The position numbers and the translations under genes were made by a program. From Bactericera cockerelli (Eukaryota; Arthropoda; Insecta; Hemiptera; Triozidae), in the NCBI GenBank assembly GCA_024516035.1, contig CM044964.1, forward strand, positions 22,363,806-22,427,805: a stretch of DNA of 64,000 nt, in the 5' to 3' direction. The notes under the pieces are model-generated. The model searched no databases. It worked only from the letters and a program-made list of their open reading frames with translations, and had not been told where the DNA came from. Positions 23,301-35,100 of the stretch are shown here, piece after piece (position 1 is the stretch's first letter; each line of letters starts with the position of its first letter).

Positions 23301-26300
23301 ATGATTTGCTGTCTCTGGCGTTCGGACCCGGGTGGGATCTTCCGCATGGCAAGTGACTAGCTTACCACTGAGCTAATCGTGCGCTTCTAATCGTTTCTCA
23401 TTGAACATACTCAGACAAAATGTTTATTTTTAATACCTTTTTGATTATACCCAAAGAGTATAAATAATAATAAAATTTTATTCATTTTACAAAATATTAT
23501 CTTGTTTTTTTCAGGATTTCTATTAGAAGTTGGCAGTCGGTAAATATTTGTTATTTAATTAGTATTGTTGATAGAAGAACCTACCTACATATTTACCTGG
23601 TATTATTTTATGAACTCTACTTTCGTTAGGAAAATTCACCAGTTTATTTTCTCTCTTAGGGAAGCATAAGAAAACCATCCATTATCAAGGCAGTCTCTCA
23701 GAGTCTTACATGAATAATAATTATGTGAATTGTGATACCAATAGTATCTGATATAACTCAATTTACATATGGTATTACCTCCAAAAAAAAACCATAAGTT
23801 GTTGGTGTTACAACAAGTCAGATACAGGTATGAATAAAATATTCCATCAAATTTTTTTTGATAATTAAAAAAATATTGATCGCCGAGAATTGAACATCGG
23901 TCATGCGACTAATACTCTTAGCACTAGCACATCTAGCTAACACCACTGACAATCTGAAAAGCACGAAAACTATCATTTGAATTTTCCTAAACTGGCTGAT
24001 GAAGACATGTACGACCGCGGTATTCAAAAACAGCAATGTAAACAATTTTTGTAAACAATACAAGACGCCCTTACACAGTCTACAGCTAGAAAGCTCTTAG
24101 GAATTTTGAAGAGTTTTTGGCAAACATCTAATAATTTTTCCCAGAAGATCACGTGATAAAAAATCGTAAAATTATTTTTTAGCATCCTCGGGGCGGCCGC
24201 CAACTTTTATCAAACTTGCCCGCGTCTGTGCCAAAATTTGTTCGGACAAATGTCGAGTGTTTTATTTAGTAAAAAAGTTTTTTCGTGTGTTTTTTTTCTG
24301 TTCAGGCGTGAAAAAATATGACAAACCAAACCGTAAAAAACAAAATAGTGTAGCTTAAAACATCGAAATTTTGTTGGCTTTCTGCAGAACTGTTCAGAAT
24401 CAACTCATCTTAAACAGAAACAAAGCACTGACCCGAAGAATAAGCCAAAGTCGGACTTTTTTGGAAAGTTACAAAAAATCACTTTGTGCAGTTACGGAGG
24501 CGAATCCGAAAAAACGGATTTCAGATCCGGCCTGGAAATGTCGTCAGTAATCTACCATTAACGGGTGTAAACGTTTTTTTGGTCCACCCTGTATATTTCA
24601 ATGTTGATTAAAATACCGTGTATTTATTGATCTTTAATACTTAACAGTGGCGCAGTTTGTAACTATGGAACCTACACTACCTACAGGTAGTCATAATGAT
24701 CAGTTTCATGATAGTTTCGATACTGTCGAGAGTGAAGAAAATAATGGACTCAGTGCGGCGGAGTTGGCTGCTAGTTTTCGACAGTTGTCATTGATATTGG
24801 GATCTATGCAGAGAATGTCTCAAGATCGAGTTCAGGATGCAGCGTGTGTTCCTGTGAAGTATTTGCAACCACCCAAGTTTGTTGAAGGTGAAGAAGTGTT
24901 TGAAAATTTTATTGATCGGCTAATGGCATTTTTCAAGATACAGAAGGTACTTGATAATGCTACAAAGGTAATGATTTTTGTGAATGCTATTCCTGCCAAC
25001 ATATTTGCTCTCCTCAAAAATTTATTATTTCCTGAAACTTTTGAGAATGTTGATTTTGAGCGCTTAGTTAATTTACTTAAGTCTCATTTACAACCACAGC
25101 CATTACTGATTCCAGCAAGGGCAGCTTTTCTTGATAGGAAACAACAAGCTCATGAAACAATTAGTGATTATTATTCTCAGTTGAAGAATTTGGTATTACC
25201 TTGCAGATATCCTGAAAATATTCTCAAGATTAATTTACGTGATGTTTTCATCAAAGGTCTCAAGTCCAAAGCAATGTTAGATAGATTTTTTGAAGAAGAT
25301 GATATTGGTTTGGAAAAGACAATAGAAATAGCTTTATCTATGGAAAGGGCTAGTATAGCTAGTGGAGCTATCCTTGAACTACCCAGCTCTAGTACCTACT
25401 ATGTTTCTAGTGGTGAACAAAAGCAGTTACCGAGACAGAGAAATAATATTAACCAGACTTTATGCTATCGTTGTGGTGAAAGAGGACATTACGCCAACAA
25501 ATGTATCGTCAATGAGCAGTCCTTACTTTGTTCTCATTGTAATTCAAGAGGACACACATCGCTTGTGTGTTCAATGAAAAATATTACTCATTCAAATACC
25601 ATCAGATGTTTACAGGAAAATCCTTCGAATCTACGGGATGAAGATGTGGCTGAAATACAAGAAATGATACATTTGAACGTTCTACAGTATGCTGAGGTTG
25701 ATAATAATAATTCTACTCATTCTAGCAAAAAGAGTCCACTTCCAGATCAAAACTTCAGACGATTCAGTGTAGGAGACACAGTCGCGGTTAGAAATTACAG
25801 AGGATACAACCAAAAGTGGCAATTTGGGAAGGTTATTGAAAAACATGGAAACTTACACTATACGATTCTGGTGAATAATCAAAAATGGAAACGTCATATT
25901 GACCAAATCAGATCCAGATTTTTTAAACGTTATAGAGATGGTGCTTTTAATGGGGAGGGGTGTACTAGTACTAGTATTCCTAATAGTCCAATAAATATTC
26001 CCAGAACTCCAAACAGTCCAAACACTCTTTCAAGATCCTCTAATATTGTTCCAGGAACTCCTAGTAATTCCAATAGTTTTTCAGACACATCCACCAGTAT
26101 TCATGATACGCCTACCAGTGTTCCAGGAACTCCTAGCAGTGTCTCGAGAACTTCTGTACCAGCTTCATTTACACCTGGATCGCGGCCGCAAGTCTTTTCG
26201 CCTCCTATCGCTCTTAGAAAAGGGAAAAGAAACTGTCGACCACCTGAGAGATTCACAGCTTCTGATTACTACACCTGAAGAGTGAAGAACTTCTTTAAGG

Positions 26301-29163
26301 AGGGAGGTGTTGGAGTTCGCCTAGATTGAGCGGCCAGCAATTAACGCTGAGTACCGAAATAGACTAGACGGCAGTCATAATTCTCATTTTCGTACACTCT
26401 TGACTTTCCAATTTTCTGTCATAAAATATATTTCAATGTTGATTAAAATACCGTGTATTTATTGATCTTTAATACTTAACAGTCACCTTCCACTAAAGAG
26501 TGTTATTATTATTATTCTCTGAGTGACTCACCTGTCGAATCCCTCCCTTACCTACAGGGTGGTCACCTTCCACTAAAGAGTGTTATTATTATTATTCTCT
26601 GTGTGACTCACCTGTTGAATCCCTCCCTTACCTACAGGGTGGTCACCTTCCACTAAAGAGTGTTATTATTATTATTCTCTGTGTGACTCACCTGTTGAAT
26701 CCCTCCCTTACCTACAGGGTGGTCACCTTCCACTAAAGAGTGTTATTATTATTATTCTCTGGGTGACTCACCTATTGAATCCCTCCCTTACCTACAGGGT
26801 GGTCACCTTCCACTAAAGAGTGTTATTATTATTATTCTCTGTGTGACTCACCTGTTGAATCCCTCCCTTACCTACAGGGTGGTCACCTTCCACTAAAGAG
26901 TGTTATTATTATTATTCTCTGGGTGACTCACCTATTGAATCCCTCCCTTACCTACAGGGTGGTCACCTTCCACTAAAGAGTGTTATTATTATTATTCTCT
27001 GGGTGACTCACCTATTGAATCCCTCCCTTACCTACAGGGTGGTCATCTTCCACTAAAGAGTGTTATTATTATTATTCTCTGGGTGACTCACCTATTGAAT
27101 CCCTCCCTTACCTACAGGGTGGTCACCTTCCACTAAAGAGTGTTATTATTATTATTCTCTGAGTGACTCACCTGTTGAATCCCTTACCTACAGGGTGGTC
27201 ACCTTCCACTAAAGAATGTTATTATTATTATTCTCTGAGTGACTCACCTATTGAATCCCTTACCTATAGGATGGTCACCTTCCACTAAAGAGTGTTATTA
27301 TTATTATTCTGTGGGTGACTCACCTATTGAATCCCTCCCTTACCTACAGGGTGGTCACCTTCCACTAAAGAGTGTTATTATTATTCTCTGGGTGACTCAC
27401 CTGTTGAATCCCTCCCTTACCTACAGGGTGGTCACCTTCCACTAAAGAGTGTTATTATTGTTATTCTCTGGGTAACTCACTTGTTGAATCCCTTACCTAC
27501 AGGGTGGTCACCTTCCACTAAAGAGTGTTATTATTATTATTCTCTGGGTGACTCACCTGTCGAATCCCTCCCTTACCTACAGGGTGGTCACCTTCCACTA
27601 AAGAGTGTTATTTTTATTATTCTCTGAGTGACTCACCTGTTGAATCCCTCCCTTACCTACAGGGTGGTCACCTTCCACTAAAGAGTGTTATTATTATTAT
27701 TATTCTCCGGGTGACTCACCTGTCGAATCCCTCCCTTACCTACAGGGTGGTCACCTTCCACTAAAGAGTGTTATTTTTATTATTCTCTGAGTGACTCACC
27801 TGTTGAATCCCTCCCTTACCTACAGGGTGGTCACCTTCCACTAAAGAGTGTTATTTTTATTATTCTCCGGGTGACTCACCTGTCGAATCCCTCCCTTACC
27901 TACAGGGTGGTCTCCTTCCACTAAAGAGTGTTATTATTATTCTCTGGGTGACTCACCTGTTGAATCCCTTACCTACAGGGTGGTCACCTTCCACTAAAGA
28001 GTGTTATTATTATTCTCTGGGTGACTCACCTGTCGAATCCCTCCCTTACCTACAGGGTGGTCACCTTCCACTAAAGAGTGTTATTATTATTCTCTGGGTG
28101 ACTCACCTATTGAATCCCTCCCTTACCTACAGGGTGGTCACCTTCCACTAAAGAGTGTTGTTATTATTATTCTCTGAGTGACTCACCTGTTGAATCCCTC
28201 CCTTACCTACAGGGTGGTCACCTTCCACTAAAGAGTGTTATTATTGTTATTCTCTGGGTAACTCACTTGTTGAATCCCTTACCTACAGGGTGGTCACCTT
28301 CCACTAAAGAGTGTTATTATTATTCTCTGGGTGACTCACCTGTTGAATCCCCTTACCTACAGGGTGGTCACCTTCCACTAAAGAGTGTTATTATTATTCT
28401 CGGGGTGACTCACCTATTGAATCCCTTACCTACAGGGTGGTCACCTTCCACTAAAGAGTGTTTGTAATATTATTCTCTGGGTGACTCACCTATAGGGTTG
28501 GGTGGAAGTGATTGCCAGAGGCAATAACCCCGCCCTTTAGTTAGGACTTATGTTTTTGTTTTATATTTTCTATTCTTTTTCATTTTCATTGTATATATTG
28601 TTTCCATTTTTTTCATTGTTAAATTAACTATTTCTGTGTACATAATGTCCATTTATACCTAATAAAGCGTTGTATAATAATAATAATAATAATTGAATCC
28701 CTTACCTACAGGGTGGTCTCCGGTCCGCTATCACAGCCGACGTGATTCAGAGCATCATCATGCTGGGCTGCAGCTTCGTCATGATCCTGCAGGGTATGAT
28801 CGAGGCCGAGGGACCCATGAGAGTCTTCAAGATCAACAAGAGACGAGGTCGCCTCGATTTCTTCAAGTGAGTAGAAATCTACGAAGCCGGGATCCCCCTG
28901 AGTGGAACATTTTGGAAAATGCTTTTAGCATTAACCTCGCCTGTTGGTTACCTTCCACTAAAGAGAATATTAATTAGAGAGAGAATAAAGAAACATAAGA
29001 ATGAAGAAGAATAGGAAGTAGTATTATTTCTACACTAAATTATTAAATCAATGTTTACAATTGACATAGGTATGAGTAGATAAAGGTTATTCACTGAGTT
29101 TCAAAACTTTTACTCTTCCTTTAGTACTCGGCTTTGGCTGTATGGAATGGCCTTGCCTACCAA

Positions 29164-29194
<31 letters not shown>

Positions 29195-32100
29195 TAGTAC
29201 GCGGCCACAAGGAGAACTCCAGCCTAGACTTTGAATACTACGAATACCTAAATAATATATCTAATATTTTAATGAGTTCTGTAATTCAAGTAAAATAATT
29301 TAAGTAAAAACCTGTAATTATTATAGGTTTTTTCCACTGAGTTCTTGGCTGACTAAGGTATCAAAATACGCCACTCAGATATGTATACCGACCAGAGTAG
29401 CTTCATCGATAAGGTGGCGGACTTGTAACCTGGAGGTCGGTGGTTCAAGTTCTGGTTTCAGCAAAATTAACATTGTGAGTTCGAGTAGGTAATTGTGACA
29501 TCATGATAGTGATTAAAAATATAATAACATTACACCTATAATAACTTCTCCTTCTTTTTTTTTTTGGGGTTCATAGTAAAGCAATTAGTTCTGATACAAC
29601 AAAAGTGATGAAAACAAATATATGATAACTTGGGTTGGGTGGAAGAGATTGCCATAGGCAATAACCCCGCCCTTTAGTTATCACATATGTATATATTTTA
29701 TTTATTTTTTTTCTTGTTCATATTATTAATATTGTCAATTTTTTTATATTTAATTTTTACCATTATTTGTCTGTATATATAATTATGTTCTACTAATCAA
29801 GAGTTTCTAAATAAATAAATAAATAACTCTACATTTAAGTTAGGTCCCATTTCATCCAATTCGATTCCCTCTGATTTCAGCTGGGATCTGGACCCCACCG
29901 TCCGAGTGACCACCATCTCAGCCTTGGTGGGGCAGCTGTTCATGTCCGTCTCTCTGTACGGGTGTCAGCAGAACTTTGTCCAGCGCTACTGCAGCATGGG
30001 GTCCTTCAAGAGAGTGGCCCAGTGAGTGTGTCTTGGAACGTTATTTATTCCGAACTTTGATTTTTCATTTCAATCTCAACCTAACGCCTTTTTAATAAGG
30101 GCAATTTAAAGTCTATAAAATGCGCACGAATAGCTCAGTGGTTAAGCACTCGCTTGCCATGTGGAAGGTCTCGGTTTTGAACCCCCGTGCCGACAAAAAT
30201 TTGTATTCAAAATTTGGTTACTGTTGTTTGTAAGGGATACCTTCCAGTGCGCTCGTGTTGACCCAGCACCTAAATGGGAAGTATTGTGTCACTTCTCGCT
30301 CATCAGAAGAGAGGCATACTACGGGACGGGCAGGCTACAACACAGACCACAAGCGTCTACAGTAGCTTCTGTTTCATGGCTACGAAATACAAAAGGCTGT
30401 GAAACACTCATCAGAAAAAAAAGGTAAAAAATTCTACCAAACAAAAAACTGTTCAATTACATATTTTAAAAGCACACCTACCACCTATAATAATCTACAG
30501 GGTGTCCCGTAAACAGATGCAAATATTTTGAGGGTAGGTTCAGCCCACCGTGGACTATCATATGAGCGAAACTTGCAGTGGGGCATTTTGCTTCGTTAAA
30601 GAATTATGGCCAAATCCCTGTTTTTCCCACAGGTCTAGAGGTCACTTGGATCGATGCACGTTTTTAAAGAAATGATAGCCAGTAAGTAATTTTTGACTTC
30701 ATGTATGGATAGTCATGCATATTTCCCTTCAAAGACAGTTGGTTGCATAAAAAAATATTGAAAGACCAGAGAGGTATTTATTTATTTAATCATAAGTTCA
30801 ATACTTTTCTAAAATGTAATTTTTACCTTTTTTCCCTTTCGTGAATTTAAAGTATTTCTACAATTCAATAACCGACCTCTGTTTCACCCAGGACGCTGTG
30901 GGCGAACATCCCGGTGATGACGGTCCTCTTCTCTCTCAACTGGGTGGTGGGTATGGTGATATTCGCCCTCTACGCCGACTGTGATCCGAAGCGCATCGGC
31001 TACATTTCCGACAACGACGAGATTCTGCCCTTCTACGTGGAGGATAAGTTCTACTTCCTGCCGGGGTTCCTGGGACTTGTGATGGCGTCCTTGTTTAACG
31101 GAGCCCTGAGGTGAGTGGGGGGTTGATGGAGCCCTTCATTTACTTCTATACAGGGTGTTTCTAAATTATACAAAAAAAAAATACCACAGTACAATGGGAC
31201 CAAATGATGAAGAAAAAGTCCTATAAACATAATATATGTCCGCAAATGCCTCCTTTCTGAGATACAGGGCCGGACATGATGGGTCAAAAAATGTGTTTTT
31301 CTTAAATATCTTTTTAACGGTAGGTTGAAAATTAATTACTTTTTTTTGTACTTGCTTATGTAATTAATTTTCAACCTACCGTTAAAAAGATATTTAAGAA
31401 AAACACATTTTTTGACCCACCATGTCCGGCCCTGTATCTCAGAAAGGAGACATTTGCGGATATATGTTTATAGGACTTTTTCTTCATCATTTGGTCCCAT
31501 TGTACTGTGGTATTTTTTTTTTCTCGGTATAATTTAGAAACACCCTGTATACTGTCGAACTTGGACATACCGGAATTTTTTTCTTTTATATCCACTATTC
31601 TCTTTTTTATTATTATGATTATTATTATTATTATGAGACCTGGTTGCAGGGTTTCAGATGAAACACCGTACAATTAACACTGCGACCTAGTGAGATCTAT
31701 TGTGACCAGGGAGAAAATCTCTCATCCTATTTCCCAGTTCTGTGCCTATGACGGCCCAACTGGGCTTAGTTGGGAGTGGTTGAAAATAGGTTATTTTCCC
31801 TAATAACCGTGCGATTGCATTTTAATAATTTATTATTATTATTTTTTATATTTTGAATTTATGTATAAATATACAGTATATTAGACGAGATGTAGCTAGA
31901 TTTCATATGAACCTCCCCTTTGGCGCCGAGTAAAGATACCAAAGAGGTGAAATATGCGGTGGCTCTAGGTTTACAAATCTACCATGAGAATGTATTTTTC
32001 TCTTTCTCTAACAACTCGGACAAGAGTGCGAATTAAGGTAAAAAAAACAATGTTGTCTCAAGCCGCATGCTCATAAAATCGAACACTGCGCATCCATGAT

Positions 32101-35100
32101 TCATATGACATGCTAGATCTCGTCTACTATAAATTGATTGATGATGACTAATATCATTTTCAATCTGACCCAATCAAAAAATCCCAAGGGATAGGAACCA
32201 GCTGCTATGTGTCCATGTTCATATTATTGTCAATTGTAAATAAATAAACAAACATTTTTTAAATTAAAAAAAAAAAAATCTGGGAGAAATCTCTTGATAT
32301 ATTTTTGGAGGAGTGGTTGATATGAAACTTCCAATTTGTACGGAACTCAAAAAACTTATTTCCAGGTAAGTGGGCATTTAACTGAAGCCAACATTTAAGT
32401 ATGTACCAAATTAATTTAATTTGCTAAATTTGGTAAATTAAATACCAAATTAATTTAATTTGGTACAATTTGGTACATACTTAAATGTTGGCTTCAGTTA
32501 AATGCCCACTACTGGAAATAAGTTTTTTGAGTTCTTTTTTTTTTAAGTGGGGTTTAACGTCGCTTTCAACTGCCATGGTCATATCACGACGGGGGTTTTA
32601 CCCTCCATTCGCAGGAAACTCACAAACCTGCTACTTACATTGACCTCACCCAGCCTGAGTGGGGCCGGGTTGAAAGTTTCATATCAACCACTCCTCCAAA
32701 AAAAAATCATTTTCAATCGGCTTCACTTGATCCATATTCCAGCTTCCTGGTCTCCAGTCTCAACTCCATGGCTTCTGTCCTGTGGGAGGACTTCATCTCC
32801 ACTGTGCCCTCCCTCAAGTCCCTGCCTGACTCCTCCCAGCTTATCGTCATCAAAATCTGCGGTAATAATATATTTAACTAGCGGGCCGAGGCATGGCCGT
32901 AAAGCAAAAAATCCTTTTTCGCCAATGGCAGGTGTTGTAGTGGGAATTTCGAAAAATCCCGTCTTATTGCTGCACATCTAGACTATATTAAGACAAAGCT
33001 ACCTACAAAATTTTAGCTTCCTAGGACTTACCAGTTCGGAGAAACAGTGATGAATCAGTGAGTCAGTCAGTCAGTCAGTGAAACTCTCTTTTATAAGTAT
33101 AGATAATAATAGTGTGGAAGTTACCGTGGCCGAGTGAGTTAGCGCGCTAGACATTGCACGCGCGGTGACCTGGGTTCGATCCCCAGCGGGGCAGGATTTT
33201 TTCTGCTCTGTTCTTGGGTGTTCGGGGTCCACTCATACCTCGTGAGGAAAAATGAGTAGCTGCTTTAATGAGAGCAGCAACCAGTGGCGGAAATATAGGC
33301 CTATAATGATGTCAAAGCCTATGGCTTTCTCTTCCACCGAACCCTATAATGATGTACAAGATGGGGCTGAATTATCAGTGATCTACGGTTATACAGGGTG
33401 GTCCAGAAAGTTTGCACCAAAATGATAGGGGTAATAAAAGAGACCATTTCCAACAAAAATATTCCCGGAAATTTTCCTTTATTTTTTGTCGTTTTCAAAA
33501 TGGCGGCCAAAACTTGTGTTTTTCAAATATTCCGACTTTGGTTGGCTTTTGATTTTTTTATTTTTTTCTGTACCACCTAGAAAAAAACGGATTGCATTTT
33601 TGAATTGAAAGTAAAATTTTAATTAAAATAAGTTAAATTAACCCGTTCAATGTTTTAATGATCATGCTCATTTAGGCTGTCAACGTTCTGAACGCACATA
33701 TTTGAAAAACACACGTTTTGGCCGCCATTTTGAAAACGACAAAAAATAAAGGAAAATGTCCGGGAATATTTTTGTTAGAAATGGTCTCTTTTATTACCCC
33801 TATCATTTTGGTGCAAACTTTCTGGACCACCCTGTATAGCATTATTTGCTTTTAATATATATACTTATTATAACCTTAAAACTACATAAGTATAAGTACT
33901 GCTCTGTTTAGACAGTCAGCGCAAGACAGCTAGTCCCATTATGCCAACACAAACCTGTAGATGTATGAATATTGTTGAATATAAAATACACTGCTTTGTA
34001 AAAGTGCATAAATTCCACGCGCATACTTGTCTGTTAAGTAACAGGTAACGAACTGAAACAGTTGCAGTTGTGCATTGACATTTTGTAACTGCACTTTATG
34101 AGGTCAAGGTTTGAGAAGAGAATGTAGAGAGCTGCGATGGTTCAAACATTCAAACCAAACCGACATTTGTACCTATTGCTAGCATCAGGGGCGGCCCGGT
34201 GGAAAAATGTTTTGGGGGTGCTGCCAAATAAACCGGACTAAAATGGTATTTACAGAGTCACTCTTGTACCTAAAGAGTTTGAGTTTGTTTACCATGCCAA
34301 TCATAATAATTGTGCATTAATTATTCTAGAAATGTGTGATAAGTTTCATTGTCTACGAGCTCATACTTGAGAAAAAACCTCTTGAACTTGTAGTGTGTAA
34401 GGTAGAGAAAACTGACGCTTAGCAACGACTTACTCGTAAGTTATAGAATTTGTCTATACATTTTGTTCTAAATCTAATTCTGTTTCATAACTTGGCCCTC
34501 GATTTTGTTTTTTACTTTAAAAAAAAGTTATCATATTTGTGTTGATCACTTTCGTGATATCACAACTACTCAAACTCGCTTTACTAAAAAATCTACGCTG
34601 AAACCGGGACTTGAACCACCGACCTCCAGGTTACAAGTCAGCCGCCTTATCGATCAAGCTACTGAGGTCGGTTGTTTTTTACTTATCATCATCATCATCA
34701 TTATTTCATTATTATTATCATTCCCTCCCCAGGTGTGATCTGCGGTGTCCTCATCATGGGCATCGCCTTCGTGGTCTCCCACCTGTCTGGCGTGATAGAG
34801 GCCTCCCAGCTGATGACGTCAGCGACCACTGGCCCCCTCCTGGGGGTGTTTATTCTGGCCATGTTCTTCCCGTCGGCCAACTGGAAGGTAAATCCGAAGT
34901 GTTTTTTCCATTGTAAACGGTTCAAGACAAGAGCTGTATAAATGATGGCCATAAGAGGTAATTGATATCCATTTTAAACATAATCCGCCGTTTTTTCTTT
35001 CTAACCAAAGTGGATTCAAATGGAATAAAATGGACGACCTGGAAGAAAGTTATTTTTCTTTTGGAAGAGGAAAAATCTTCTTTCAGTTTAGTTAACCAAA

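Larger units (their letters stand above)
22856..24137. other. Loop of the foldback element, mostly unrecognised
   Basis: Apart from the transposase remnant and SINE head, this is AT-rich sequence with no coding signal I can support. Short frames on either strand have no recognisable domain. Confidence 0.6.
22398..24591. mobile_element. 2.2-kb foldback DNA transposon (CAGGGTG termini, TA target)
   Basis: Starts CAGGGTGGACC and ends GGTCCACCCTG, flanked by TA on both sides; the sister LTR has a single TA at this place. The inverted arms are about 450 bp (22398-22855 and 24138-24591). They share landmarks such as CGTTTACACCCGTTA, AGATGAGTTGATTCTGAACA and TTTATCACGTGATCTTCTGG with their complements. 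The TA duplication and terminal sequence suggest the Tc1/mariner (IS630) superfamily. The loop holds a transposase remnant and a SINE fragment. Confidence 0.92.
22277..26481 (+). mobile_element. LTR retrotransposon, non-autonomous (Gag plus integrase tail), in the satellite
   Basis: LTRs of 174 bp start TGTTGGAGTTCGCC and end TACTTAACA. The left LTR is 22277-22397 plus 24592-24646, split by a foldback element; the right LTR is 26308-26481. The 5-bp target duplication GTCAC is at 22272-22276 and 26482-26486. Right after the left LTR, TGGCGCAGT (24648) fits a primer-binding site complementary to a tRNA-Ser 3' end (inference). A polypurine tract AAGGAGGGAGG ends at 26307. The LTRs differ at about one position in the overlapping part, so insertion looks recent. 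Confidence 0.92.

Noticed and set aside
24647..24664. GTG start for the Gag-integrase frame
   Set aside because: This overlaps the likely primer-binding site; ATG 24665 is the first standard start.
21388..28467. Repeated open frames reading HLLNP and GWSPSTKE across intron 3
   Set aside because: They are translations of satellite units with different ATT counts, not genes.
21340..28490. CRISPR-like array
   Set aside because: Units are contiguous near-identical repeats without unique spacers, in a eukaryotic intron.
30122..30190. Functional tRNA gene (AGCTCAGTGG and box B)
   Set aside because: The sequence continues into the SINE F body, the stems do not close as a full tRNA, and copies recur at 44690, 51550 and 62488.
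31092..31113. Arg at the end of exon 6 (GALR)
   Set aside because: That reads through into the intron; splicing AG|C gives Ser, matching the family's GALS.
32547..32981. 144-codon + frame covering exon 7
   Set aside because: It runs through family K, the exon in the wrong frame and a Helitron.
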